From the NCBI GenBank assembly GCA_001799845.1, contig MGUG01000041.1, positions 1-64,000 on the forward strand: a DNA stretch of 64,000 bases, written 5' to 3'. Source of the stretch: Elusimicrobia bacterium GWC2_64_44 (GTDB lineage: Bacteria > Elusimicrobiota > Elusimicrobia > Elusimicrobiales > UBA9959). Under the pieces are notes generated by a model. It had not been told where the DNA came from. It searched no databases and saw only the letters and a list, made by a program, of their open reading frames with translations. Positions 1-9,326 of the stretch are shown here, in pieces. The first letter of the stretch is position 1. Each line of letters starts with the position of its first letter. Made by a program: the position numbers and the translations under genes.

Positions 1-1112
1 CTGAGCGCCTCGCCGGTGAGGGTCTTCACGATGCCCTCCACCTCGCCGTTGCCCAGCTTGGTCTTGGTCTGGCCCTCGAACTGCGGCTGCGGGATCTTGA
101 CGCTCACCACTACGGTGAGACCTTCGCGGACGTCGTCGCCGGTGACGTTATATTCCTTGTCCTTGAGCAGGTCGTACTTCTTTATGTAATCGTTGATGAC
201 GCGGGTCAGCGAAGAGCGGAAGCCGGTCACGTGCGTGCCGCCCTCTATGGTCTTGATGTTGTTGACGAACGAGAACATGGTCTCGCTGTAGTCGGTGTTG
301 TACTGGATGGCCAGGTCCAGCATCACGTCGCCTTCGGACTTGGTCACGAAGATCGGGTCCTCGTTGATGACCTGTTTGTTGGTGTTGAGGAACTTCACGA
401 ACTGCTTGATGCCGCCCTCGAAGAAGAAGGTGTGCTTCTTGCCTTCCTCGCGCTCGTCTATGATGTTGATGCGGCAGCCCGGGTTCAGGAACGCCAGCTC
501 GCGCAGGCGGTTGGAGATGGTATCGTAGGAGAAGACGCAGTCGCCGAAGATCTCCGGGTCGGGGTGGAACAGCACCGTGGTGCCGTGGCCGTCGGTGGTG
601 CCGACCGCCTTCACGTCGTACTGCGGCTTGCCGCGCTTGTATTCCTGCTTGTAGACCTTGCCGTCGCGGGAGTTGACGGTGACCTCGAGCAGGTCGGAGA
701 GGGCGTTGACGCAGCTGACGCCCACGCCGTGGAGGCCGCCGGACACCTTGTAGGCGCCCGCCTCGAACTTGCCGCCGGCGTGCAGCACGGTCATGACCAC
801 TTCCAGCGCGCTCTTGCCCTTGAGCTTCGGGTCCTTCACGTCCTTCATCGGGTCCACGGGGATGCCGCGGCCGTTGTCGCTGACGGAGCAGATATTGCCC
901 TCTTTAATGAGGACCTCTATCTTGTCGCAGCCGCCGGCGAGGATCTCGTCGATGGCATTGTCCACCACTTCGTAGACCAGGTGGTGCATGCCCTGTATGC
1001 CGGTGGAGCCGATGTACATGGCGGGGCGTTTGCGCACCGCCTCAAGGCCTTCCATTACCTGTATCTTAGAGGAATCGTAACCGCCCTCTTTGGGGCTCGC
1101 TGTCTTGGTCAT
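1..1112 (-). CDS. gyrB: DNA gyrase subunit B, N-terminal part (continues beyond left edge)
   Basis: Reverse-strand reading from the ATG at 1112 gives MTKTASPKEGGYDSSKIQVMEGLEAVRKRPAMYIGSTG..., the canonical GyrB N-terminus; frame stays open to the window edge. Confidence 0.95.
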   Translation of the reverse strand, partial: MTKTASPKEGGYDSSKIQVMEGLEAVRKRPAMYIGSTGIQGMHHLVYEVVDNAIDEILAGGCDKIEVLIKEGNICSVSDNGRGIPVDPMKDVKDPKLKGKSALEVVMTVLHAGGKFEAGAYKVSGGLHGVGVSCVNALSDLLEVTVNSRDGKVYKQEYKRGKPQYDVKAVGTTDGHGTTVLFHPDPEIFGDCVFSYDTISNRLRELAFLNPGCRINIIDEREEGKKHTFFFEGGIKQFVKFLNTNKQVINEDPIFVTKSEGDVMLDLAIQYNTDYSETMFSFVNNIKTIEGGTHVTGFRSSLTRVINDYIKKYDLLKDKEYNVTGDDVREGLTVVVSVKIPQPQFEGQTKTKLGNGEVEGIVKTLTGEAL

Positions 1113-1132
1113 GGCTGTCTAACTCCTGTTTT

Positions 1133-1438
1133 TTATATCTTCGTGGCGGGCCGGATGGCCGTGATCCACGGTCTTTTGAAATACTTGTTAAGTCCCTTCA
1201 CCAGCACCGAACTGCGCAGGGAAAGTTCGCTCGCGGCCACGGCGGAGGTCGGCTTCACCAGGATCACGTCCCGGTCCACGCCCAGCAGCACGCAGTGCTC
1301 GCCCAGGCGGCCCATCTCCTTCTTCCAGACCGCGTCCAGGATGGCCAGCCGGTCCAGGCCTGACACTCCCAGCGTTTTCCACGACGAGCAGATGTCTCCC
1401 GCCTTGTTCCAGTTGGAACTCTTGCGCTTGAGGAACAT
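1133..1438 (-). CDS. DUF721 / DciA-like protein
   Basis: 101-aa ORF between dnaN and gyrB with DUF721-like W-K-L...L..W...G..L..H pattern; position fits a replication-associated DciA-family gene. Confidence 0.6.
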   Translation of the reverse strand: MFLKRKSSNWNKAGDICSSWKTLGVSGLDRLAILDAVWKKEMGRLGEHCVLLGVDRDVILVKPTSAVAASELSLRSSVLVKGLNKYFKRPWITAIRPATKI

Positions 1439-2562
1439 TACTGGGTCCGCAGCGGCATCACTATATAGGTCTGCTCTTCGCGGCCCTTGAGCCGCAGCAG
1501 CGCCGGGGTGGCCGGCGAGGTGAACTCGGCGATGATCTCGCCCTCGCCCGCGGCCTTCAGGATGTCCATGATGAACTTCGGGTTGAAGCTGATCTGGAAG
1601 TCCTTGCCCTTATAATCGATCTCCACCTCGTCCTCGAAGTCCATGCTCTGGGAGGCGGAATTAACCACCAGCGCGTCCTTCTTGAAGGTGTACTTCACGG
1701 CGCCGGAGCGCTCGTTGGAGCAGATGGCGGCGCGCTTGGTGACGGCCATCAGCTTCTCCGCGTTGATCGGGATCTCCATCTCGTGGCTCTTGGGGATTAT
1801 CTGCTCGTAGGCGGGGAAGTTCCCCTCCACGAGGCGGGAGATGAACACGGTCTTGCCCAGCCGGAAGCCGATCTGGTTGGAGGACAGCCCCACGGTCACT
1901 TCGTCCGCGTCCTTGACGCCGGTGCCCTTGATGAAGCGGGCCAGCTCGCCGAGGATCTTCGAGGGCACTATGACCTTGAAATCTTTCTTCGCCTTGACCT
2001 TCTTGGTGGAGGCGATGGCGAGGCGGCGGCCGTCGGTGGCCACCAGCGAGAAGGCGTCCTTCTCGAACTTCCACAGCAGGCCGTTGAGGAAGTGCCTGTC
2101 GTCCTCGGTGGAGGCGGAGAAGATGGTGCTGGCTATCATCTCGGCCAGGAGCTTGGCGGGCACCTTGAAGGAGTTGCTCTCGTCGAGGTCCGGGATGACG
2201 GGGTAATCGTTCTTGGGGGCGCCGCCCAGTTTGAAGCGGGACTTGCCGCTCAGGATGGAGATGCGGTTGCTCTCGTCCACCGCGATGTTCACCGGGGAGT
2301 CCTCGCCCAGGTTCTGCACTATCTCCATGAATTTCTTTATCGGGACGGTGATGCTGCCTTCCCCTTTTATTTCCACGGGGATATAGTGCTTGATCGCCAT
2401 CTCCAGGTCCGTGAAGACGACCTTCACGCCCTTGTCCTCGGTCTCCATCAGGAAGTTCTGGAGTATCGGTATGGTGCCGGTCTTGGCGGAGACTCCGGCC
2501 TGTATGGTCTGGATGCCTTTGATCAGGATTTCACGGTTACTGTTTATTTTCATCACACTCAT
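1438..2562 (-). CDS. dnaN: DNA polymerase III beta subunit (sliding clamp)
   Basis: MKINSNREILIKGIQTIQAGVSAKTGTIPILQNFLMET...; DGRRLA and C-terminal YIVMPLR motifs; adjacent to dnaA. Confidence 0.96.
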   Translation of the reverse strand: MSVMKINSNREILIKGIQTIQAGVSAKTGTIPILQNFLMETEDKGVKVVFTDLEMAIKHYIPVEIKGEGSITVPIKKFMEIVQNLGEDSPVNIAVDESNRISILSGKSRFKLGGAPKNDYPVIPDLDESNSFKVPAKLLAEMIASTIFSASTEDDRHFLNGLLWKFEKDAFSLVATDGRRLAIASTKKVKAKKDFKVIVPSKILGELARFIKGTGVKDADEVTVGLSSNQIGFRLGKTVFISRLVEGNFPAYEQIIPKSHEMEIPINAEKLMAVTKRAAICSNERSGAVKYTFKKDALVVNSASQSMDFEDEVEIDYKGKDFQISFNPKFIMDILKAAGEGEIIAEFTSPATPALLRLKGREEQTYIVMPLRTQ

Positions 2563-2689
2563 CCTCTATATAAGACTGCTGTTGATAGTGTCGAAGCTGT
2601 TCAAATCATTGGGAAAAGTTATCAACAGTCCGTCCCGATTTACCGACAATGCCTACAAAAAAATAACTTCTCTACAACTTCCCGACTTT

Positions 2690-4048
2690 TTACGCCTGGT
2701 TATTAACAGCCTTTATCTTGGCTATTATCTGGTTCAGGGCCTCGTTAAAATAGGGGTCGGTTACCACCATGTGGCTGATCTTGCCCTTGGCGTGCAGCAC
2801 GGTGGCGTGCTCTTTGCCGAAGGCGCTGCCGATATCTTTCAGGACCATGTCCGTCATCTCGCAGGCCAGGTACATGGCCACCTGGCGCGGGAAGGCGATG
2901 TTGTCGGTGCGCTTCTTGGAGTTGAAGTCCCGCATCTCCACGTTGTATTTCTCGGCCACCACGCGCTTGATGAGCTCTATCGGGATCTTCTTTTCCTCGT
3001 GGTCCAGCGGGTTGGTGTAGTCCTTGATGATGTCCTTGACCGTGTCTATGGTCGGGGGCATCTTCATGGAGGAGCAGAAGTTGCCCACGGTGATGAGGCA
3101 GCCTTCCAGCTCGCGGATGTTCTTCTTGACGTTCTCGGCTATGTAGGTGATGACGTCGTCGGGGATGCCGTAGCTGTGCTGGTCGCGCTTCTGGCGCAGG
3201 ATGGCTACGCGCGTCTCGAAATCGGGCAGGGTGATCTCTACCCGCAGCCCGGCCAGGAAGCGGGAGATGATGCGGTCGTCCATGGCCAGCTCGCGCGGCG
3301 GCCGGTCGGAGGTCAGCACTATCTGCTTCTTGGACTGGAACAGCGAGTCGAAGGTGTAGAAGAATTCCTCCTGGCTGCGCTCCTTGTCGAGCAGGAACTG
3401 GATGTCGTCCAAGAGCAGGCAGTCGAGGTTCCGGTACTTCTTGCGGAAGGCGTCCGCGCCGTCGGCCTTGCCGCGCACCGCGTCGATGTACTCGTTGACG
3501 AAGTTCTCGCTGGCGGTGTAGAGAATGCGCGCGGCCGGGTTGGCCTTCAGGATGCCGTGGGCGATGGCGTGCAGCAGATGCGTCTTGCCCAGGCCGGGCG
3601 GGCTGTAGATGAAGAAAGGGTTGCTCTGCCCGGGAGCCTTGGCTACGTTCTCGGCCGAAGCTACCGCGAAGCGGTTGGAGGTGCCGGTGATGAAAGAATC
3701 GAAAGTGTAATTAGGGTTGAAGGAATAATAATTAGCGGGCAGGGCCGCGGAAGCGGGCGCCGCCTTGGACTGCGGCAGCGGCTCTACCGGGGAGACGGGC
3801 ATGGAGTAGCTTATCTTGAGCTGGCGCCCGGTGAATTCGGCCAGCAGCTGTACGATCTTGTCTTCGTAGCGCCGCTTGACGGTGTCGTAGTAAATGGCGT
3901 CCGGCACTTCCAGCTTAAGAGTGTCACCCTCGATCAAAATAGCCTTGACAGGGCGTATCCAGAGGTCTATATCGTTGCTGCCCACTTCAGTGGCCAGTTT
4001 TCGCAGTACTTCCTGCCAGATTTCCTTGATATCGGTTAAGTTATCCAC
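2690..4048 (-). CDS. dnaA: Chromosomal replication initiator DnaA
   Basis: NPNYTFDSFITGTSNRFA, Walker A GLGKTHLLHAI, LLLDDIQFL, C-terminal DnaA signature GKEHATVLHA; GTG start at 4048. Confidence 0.97.
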   Translation of the reverse strand: MDNLTDIKEIWQEVLRKLATEVGSNDIDLWIRPVKAILIEGDTLKLEVPDAIYYDTVKRRYEDKIVQLLAEFTGRQLKISYSMPVSPVEPLPQSKAAPASAALPANYYSFNPNYTFDSFITGTSNRFAVASAENVAKAPGQSNPFFIYSPPGLGKTHLLHAIAHGILKANPAARILYTASENFVNEYIDAVRGKADGADAFRKKYRNLDCLLLDDIQFLLDKERSQEEFFYTFDSLFQSKKQIVLTSDRPPRELAMDDRIISRFLAGLRVEITLPDFETRVAILRQKRDQHSYGIPDDVITYIAENVKKNIRELEGCLITVGNFCSSMKMPPTIDTVKDIIKDYTNPLDHEEKKIPIELIKRVVAEKYNVEMRDFNSKKRTDNIAFPRQVAMYLACEMTDMVLKDIGSAFGKEHATVLHAKGKISHMVVTDPYFNEALNQIIAKIKAVNNQA

Positions 4049-4300
4049 AAGTTATCCACAACTGTTAATAGATTTTTGTCGCACCCTAAAAACGCTTATT
4101 TTATATGCCTTTATTGTGTTAATAACTTTTCCAATAAGCGTCGGTCCGGGGTGTTTTACGGGAAAAAAGGTTTCAAAAAGATGAACAAAACGGGCCCAAA
4201 AACGTTCAGTATAGCGGCTTTTCTATAGGATATCTATATATTATATATTTTATAAAGCCAAGTCAAATAAAAAAAGCGCCACCCGGGGCGCTTTTTTCAT
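4041..4300. other. Putative replication origin region (oriC)
   Basis: Two perfect TTATCCACA boxes at 4041-4049 and 4052-4060, a 9-bp inverted repeat ACGCTTATT/AATAAGCGT (4092-4100/4133-4141), and an AT-rich tract (tatctatatattatatattttata, ~4230-4255) directly upstream of dnaA. Confidence 0.75.
4268..4298. terminator. Rho-independent (possibly bidirectional) terminator downstream of tldD-like gene
   Basis: AAAAAAGCGCC acccg GGGCGCTTTTTT hairpin with A/T tracts on both sides. Confidence 0.8.
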
Positions 4301-4313
4301 AGTGCGGCGGCGC

Positions 4314-5759
4314 TTAGCCGTGCACCCCTATCTTGACCTTGCGGAAGCGCGCGGGGCTGGAGCCGTGGCACATCATGGCCCGCTGCCCCGGCTGGCCCTT
4401 GCCGCAGTTGGCTACTCCCCACAGGCGCCACTCGGCTGGCCCCGCAATGGCGTCGCAGGAGCCCCAGAACTCGGGGGTAATGCCCTGGTAGGTGGGATTC
4501 TTTACCATGCGGCCCTTTTTGCCGTTCTTGATGAGCCAGCCTATCTCGCAGCCGAACTGGAAGTTCAGGCGCTTCTGGTCTATGCTCCAGGACACGTTGT
4601 TCTCCATCATCACGCCGTCCTTGATCCCCGCCACCAGCTCGGCCGTGGAGGAAGAGCCGGGCATCAGGCTCAGGTTGCAGATGCGGGTGATCGGGATATT
4701 GGAGTAACCGTCGGCGCGGCTGCAGCCCCAGCTGCGTTTCTGGCCGATGCGGCCGCAGAACTCGCGGTTGGTCATGTAGCCGGAGAGGACGCCCTCCTTC
4801 ACGATGTGCCAGCGCTGCGCCTTCACGCCGTCGTCGTCGTAGCCGGCGGTGGCCAGGCCGCCTGGCAGCGTGGCGTCGGCCACTATGTTGACGATAGGGG
4901 AGCCGTAGCGGAACTTGCCCAGCTTCTCGGTGGTGGCGAAGCTCGAGCCCGCGTAGGATTCCTCGTAGCCGAGCACGCGGTCGAGCTCGCTGGCGTGGCC
5001 CACGCTCTCGTGGATCTGCAGCGCCATCTGGTTGCCGGAAATGATCAGGTCCCTGGTGCCGGCCGGGCAGACGGGGGCGGAGAGCAGCGCTGCCGCCTCC
5101 TCGCCAACGCGCTGCGCGTGGTCCTCGAGGTTCATGGCCTCGATGATCTCCCAGCCGCCCGAGAGGGTCTGGCCGCCGTGCGAGCACGGGTAGCCGCGCA
5201 GCTGCGACTGGCCGTTCTCCACCGCGGTGGCGGTCATGCTGGCGCCGGAGTGCAGCAGCACCTGCTCAATGCGCGAGCCCTCGGTGGTCATGTGCCACTG
5301 GTGTTCGCGGAAGAAGTTCATCTCCGAAGAGGTCACGCGGACCTTCTTGCTCTTGCGCATCAGGGCGTCGGCGCGGGACAGGATGGCGAGCTTATCCTCG
5401 ACGGGGACCAGGAACGGGTCCTTCAGGAAGGGGGTCTGCCAGATGTCGGTATAGGCCGGCTCGGGGGCCAGGCGCACCGGCACGGCCATCAGCAGACGGC
5501 TGGCCTTGGCGATGGCTATGGCCTTCAGCGCCGTGTCCGCGACCCCGCGCTCGGTCATCACGCTGCCCGAGGCGAAGCCCCAGGCGCCCTTGTAGAGCAC
5601 GCGCACGCCGTAGCCCAGCGTGGTCTGGTCGTCGAGGCCGCCCAGTTCGCCGTTTTTCATGGCCACGGTCTGAGTGCGGGCTTCCACTATGCGGATATCG
5701 CCGAAGTCGGCGCCGTGCTTGCCGGCTATCTCTATGGCTTTCGAGGCTAGTTTGAACAT
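4314..5759 (-). CDS. TldD/PmbA family metallopeptidase (TldD-like)
   Basis: HESVGHASELDRVLGYEESYAGSSFAT is the HExxxH-type TldD motif; paired with a second TldD/PmbA gene. Confidence 0.9.
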   Translation of the reverse strand: MFKLASKAIEIAGKHGADFGDIRIVEARTQTVAMKNGELGGLDDQTTLGYGVRVLYKGAWGFASGSVMTERGVADTALKAIAIAKASRLLMAVPVRLAPEPAYTDIWQTPFLKDPFLVPVEDKLAILSRADALMRKSKKVRVTSSEMNFFREHQWHMTTEGSRIEQVLLHSGASMTATAVENGQSQLRGYPCSHGGQTLSGGWEIIEAMNLEDHAQRVGEEAAALLSAPVCPAGTRDLIISGNQMALQIHESVGHASELDRVLGYEESYAGSSFATTEKLGKFRYGSPIVNIVADATLPGGLATAGYDDDGVKAQRWHIVKEGVLSGYMTNREFCGRIGQKRSWGCSRADGYSNIPITRICNLSLMPGSSSTAELVAGIKDGVMMENNVSWSIDQKRLNFQFGCEIGWLIKNGKKGRMVKNPTYQGITPEFWGSCDAIAGPAEWRLWGVANCGKGQPGQRAMMCHGSSPARFRKVKIGVHG

Positions 5760-5771
5760 GGTCTTTTTCCT

Positions 5772-7100
5772 TTAGAACTTCGTCGACGAGGAGAAGTTGA
5801 AGTTGTCCAGCCGCATCGGGGGGCAGGACATCAGGCCCCAGCCGCCCACCGGCACGGCGTCGCCGCCCACGGCGGAGAGGTTTTTGAACGCCTCCACCAT
5901 GTTCTGCGTGAAGCGGAAATTCTTCACCGGGTGCGTTACCCGGCCGTTCTCTATCATGAAGGTGCCGTTGCGCGTCATGCCCGTCATCTCCACGGTCTGC
6001 GCCTTGAGCAGGTTGGTGTAGTGGAACTGCGTCACCAGCACGCCGCGCTCGGTGCCCTTTATAAGGTCCGCCAGGGTGCCGCGGCCGGGCTTTACGGAGA
6101 GGTTGAGGGGTATGGGGCCCATATAGCTGGGCTGGGGCAGCGCGTGGCCCGTGGAGGCGGTTTTACACTTCTTCGCGGTCTTGCGGTCGTGCACGGGGCT
6201 TTTCAGCACGCCTCCCTCTATCAGCGTCACGCGCGAGCGCGGCTGGCCCTCGAAGTCGAAGGGCAGGCCCGGGGCGCCGCCGTCGAGCGCGTTGTCCTCT
6301 ATGGTCAGCAGCGGGCTCAGCACCTGCTTGCCCAGTTTGCCGCAGGCGAAACTGCGCCCGTCGGCGTAGAGCTGTCCGCCGAAGCCGTAGACGCAGAGGT
6401 AGGCCAGCAGGTCGGAGGCGGCCTGCGGCTCCAGCACCACGGTGTAGCGGCCCGGCTTGGCTTCTTTGGGGTTGCGGCTGGCGGCGGCCTTCCGGCGCGC
6501 GGTCTCGTTGAGCTCGGCGAAAGGGATGTCGTCCGCGTCGAAGGCGGTGCGCTCGGCCCAGCCGAAACCGTCGCGGTCGCGCACGGTAACGCTGTAGGCG
6601 GCGCTGCTGTCGCGGTAGCGGGCCAGCAGCCCCAGGCTGTTGGCCACGATCAGTTCCGTCGAACCGTTCTCGACGGTGCCGCAGGCCACCTGGCCGGCCC
6701 TTTTGCAGGCCCGGGCCAGCTCGCCCGCGCGCTCGGCGCGCCAGGCCGGCTCCAGCGCGGCCGTTTCCTTGAAATAGAGGTTCTGCCCGGCCGGCAGCGG
6801 CCTGGTCTTGGGCAGCGGCAGCAGGGCCGGGTCCTTCTTCTGTTTTTTCAGGATCTCCAGGCCGGAGCACAGGGCCTTCTTCAGCGCCTCGTCCGAGTCC
6901 TGGTTGAAGCTGACCTTGGCCGAGCGGCCGTCGTCGAGCAGGCGCACCGAGTAGTTCACGGCGTTCGAAGCCACGTTCTGCGAGATCACGTTGTCGGCGA
7001 AGCGCGTCAGCGCCCAGTCTTTGTGGTCCACCAGGACCTCGCACTGCACCCGCCCCGCCAGTTTGAAGATCTTTTTAAGCACGGTCTCGATATTTTTCAT
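5772..7100 (-). CDS. TldD/PmbA family protein (TldE/PmbA-like)
   Basis: Start at MKNIETVLKKIFK (7100); partner paralogue lacking the metal motif; overlaps the stop of the upstream radical SAM gene. Confidence 0.85.
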   Translation of the reverse strand: MKNIETVLKKIFKLAGRVQCEVLVDHKDWALTRFADNVISQNVASNAVNYSVRLLDDGRSAKVSFNQDSDEALKKALCSGLEILKKQKKDPALLPLPKTRPLPAGQNLYFKETAALEPAWRAERAGELARACKRAGQVACGTVENGSTELIVANSLGLLARYRDSSAAYSVTVRDRDGFGWAERTAFDADDIPFAELNETARRKAAASRNPKEAKPGRYTVVLEPQAASDLLAYLCVYGFGGQLYADGRSFACGKLGKQVLSPLLTIEDNALDGGAPGLPFDFEGQPRSRVTLIEGGVLKSPVHDRKTAKKCKTASTGHALPQPSYMGPIPLNLSVKPGRGTLADLIKGTERGVLVTQFHYTNLLKAQTVEMTGMTRNGTFMIENGRVTHPVKNFRFTQNMVEAFKNLSAVGGDAVPVGGWGLMSCPPMRLDNFNFSSSTKF

Positions 7101-8527
7101 AAGTATTTTTCCATCGTCCTTCTCGCGGCGGCCTTGTCTCCCGGCCCGCCCGCGTGCCATCGTTTGAAAGCGCCGAAAAAGTCCAGCGCGCCGCTCCTGA
7201 ACGCGCCCGGCGAGAGCTCCGAGAATAACAGGAAGAGCGCCTCGCTGCCCGGCGGCGGCGCGGCCGGGTCGGCTGAAAATTCCCGCAGCAGCGCCTGCGT
7301 ATATTTAAGCATTTCTTCGGACGACATTGTCGCGTGGCGCCAGCCCTCCCCCGAGAGCTCCAGGCCGCCCTGCGCCAGCGCCGGGATGCCGGGGCTCCGC
7401 ACCTGGAACGGCGAGAAGTAGACCGTGTCGAACCCGGAGGTCTTCGCGAAGGCCAGCGTTTCGGCCAGCGTGGCGCGGGTCTCGCCGGGGTAGCCGGTCA
7501 CGAAGTTGCCGTGGACGCCCAGGCCGGCCGCGCGGGCGGCCGCTACGCCTTCGCGCAGCTCCGCCGTGGTGCAGCCTTTGTCCATTCTTCTCAGGATCTC
7601 GTCGGAGCCGGACTCCGCCCCGATGAACACCCACAGGCAGCCGGCGCGCCGCATGGCCTCCGCCAGGCCGGGGGTCAGCAGGCCGTCGGCGCGCGCGAAG
7701 CAGGTCCAAGAGAAGTCCCCGTCGGCGGCCAGGCCGCGGCAGAGCTCCAGCGCGCGGGCCGGGTCGCAGGTGAGATCGGAATCGGTAAAGCGGAAGCGGC
7801 GTATGCCCCAGCGGTCCCGGTTCGCGCGCAGCTCGGCCAGCACCGAGGCGGCGCTGCGGGCGGCGTAAGGGGCGCTGTAGGAGCAGAAACCGCAGCGGCG
7901 CCGGCAGCCGCGCGAGCCCTGCACCGCCACGCCGGACGGCGGCGCCGGGTACAGGCCCCAGTCGGGCCGCGGCTGCGCTTCCATGGGGGCGGCGGCGCGC
8001 GGCCTGCCCGGCGCGTCTGCGCCTGGCAGGATCACCCCCGGCACCAGCCCCGGGTCCGTGCCCGCTTTCAGCGCCGCCAGGAGTTCCGGCAGGGTCTCTT
8101 CTCCGGGACCGGCCACGGTATAGCAGCCGGGCGGCCGCAGCGCCGGGCGCCACTCGGCGCCGGGCCCTCCTACGACGAGGTGCGTTCCGGGGGAGAGCTT
8201 CTTTACCAGGTCCGTTATCTCCCGCGCGGTCTCCGGCCTGAAGGTATGGGTGGTGGAGATACCGGCGGCGAAGGGTTTATTCTCCAGCTCGGCGACCAGC
8301 CTGGCCTTTTCTTTTTCGGAGGAGAAAAAATTATACAGCGGCACGGCGCGCAGGCCGGCGGCGTTCGCGGCCGTGGCCAGCAGGGTCAGGCCCAGCGGCG
8401 GCGCGGCGGAGAACTTGCCCAGAGGCAGCGCCGGCGGCGCGAGCAGGGGCTCGAGGAAATAGGAATTTACGGGGGAATAGAATGGATGAGTTTCTTCCTG
8501 CGAGAGCAGGAGGAGGTCCGTCTTCAT
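7097..8527 (-). CDS. B12-binding-type radical SAM protein
   Basis: QGSRGCRRRCGFCSYS radical SAM CxxxCxxC motif; N-terminal PPLGLTLLATAANAAG ... HLVVGGPGA typical of cobalamin-binding radical SAM enzymes. Confidence 0.88.
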   Translation of the reverse strand: MKTDLLLLSQEETHPFYSPVNSYFLEPLLAPPALPLGKFSAAPPLGLTLLATAANAAGLRAVPLYNFFSSEKEKARLVAELENKPFAAGISTTHTFRPETAREITDLVKKLSPGTHLVVGGPGAEWRPALRPPGCYTVAGPGEETLPELLAALKAGTDPGLVPGVILPGADAPGRPRAAAPMEAQPRPDWGLYPAPPSGVAVQGSRGCRRRCGFCSYSAPYAARSAASVLAELRANRDRWGIRRFRFTDSDLTCDPARALELCRGLAADGDFSWTCFARADGLLTPGLAEAMRRAGCLWVFIGAESGSDEILRRMDKGCTTAELREGVAAARAAGLGVHGNFVTGYPGETRATLAETLAFAKTSGFDTVYFSPFQVRSPGIPALAQGGLELSGEGWRHATMSSEEMLKYTQALLREFSADPAAPPPGSEALFLLFSELSPGAFRSGALDFFGAFKRWHAGGPGDKAAARRTMEKYL

Positions 8528-8542
8528 GGTCGGGGGCCGCGG

Positions 8543-9283
8543 TTAAACGGCCGGGGTTTCAGGCGGCAGGGCCGGGTTTTCGTGGTGCCGGTCCCGGCGC
8601 CGCTGCTGCTTTTTCTGGTCTCCCGCAGGTGACGCCGCCTGAGGCGCGTGGAAAAGCGGCGGCAGGGTTTCTTTGGACTCCATCCACTTCAGCAGGGATT
8701 CCTCCCCGGTGACGGCGTAGGTCTCCGGAGTGGCGGTGACGGCCAGCTTGTGCTTCTTGGCGCGCTCGGCCAGGGCCTCGGCGCTCTTGCCGCGCGAGAA
8801 GCCGGGCGTGTCGAAGACGCGCAGGTTCTGCTGGGTGAGGCCTATCAGGTAGAATGAGCCGTCCTGGTTGGCGCCGAGCGCTACCGCCTTGTCGCTGACG
8901 GCCTCGAAGGCCTGGCCCAGCCAGTCCGTCTTCAGCTCGGGTGAGAGGTGGTTGATCAGCACGGCTTTCTTGGCGCCGGTGAAGAAGGCGAGGCGGAAGG
9001 CGTCCTGCAGCCGGTCTTCGTAGGCGTGGTTCTTTACTTCGAGGAAGCCCGGGTCCTCGGGGTCCAGCCAGGTCAGGTCGGGATGGCGGTTGGTCTTGGC
9101 GTAGGAAAGGATCAGGATGGCCTCGCCGAAATTCTTGGCCAGCTTGTAGGCGGCGGAGAGCAGGTCGCTGTTGACGTGCGCCGCCCTCTCGGGGCCGAAG
9201 GCGGTCTTCAGTTCCTGGTTTATCTTGTCTGCCTCGGGCGGGTCCACGAGGAGGATGATAGCGTTATCTCTTTTTTGTCCCAT
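8543..9283 (-). CDS. DUF2064-like (glycosyltransferase A-type) protein
   Basis: LQDAFRLAFFTGAKKAVLINHLSPELKTDWLGQAFEAVSDKAVALGANQDGSFYLIGL resembles the DUF2064 pattern. Confidence 0.6.
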   Translation of the reverse strand: MGQKRDNAIILLVDPPEADKINQELKTAFGPERAAHVNSDLLSAAYKLAKNFGEAILILSYAKTNRHPDLTWLDPEDPGFLEVKNHAYEDRLQDAFRLAFFTGAKKAVLINHLSPELKTDWLGQAFEAVSDKAVALGANQDGSFYLIGLTQQNLRVFDTPGFSRGKSAEALAERAKKHKLAVTATPETYAVTGEESLLKWMESKETLPPLFHAPQAASPAGDQKKQQRRRDRHHENPALPPETPAV

Positions 9284-9326
9284 AGTTGCGGCGCTTTGCT
9301 CGGATAATAGAAGTATATTATACTAA

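Noticed and set aside
231-1490. 419-aa + strand ORF and similar long antisense ORFs (1783-2706, 2390-4039, 5931-7421, 7334-8632, 14-15 kb, 28023-29939, 31078-33075, 51618-53840, etc.)
   Set aside because: All lie opposite or out of frame with well-supported genes and have composition typical of high-GC shadow ORFs
2563-2707. Additional DnaA-like boxes (TTATCAACA at 2619-2627; TTATTAACA at 2699-2707)
   Set aside because: One or more mismatches to TTATCCACA; suggestive in the dnaA-dnaN gap but not strong enough to list as boxes
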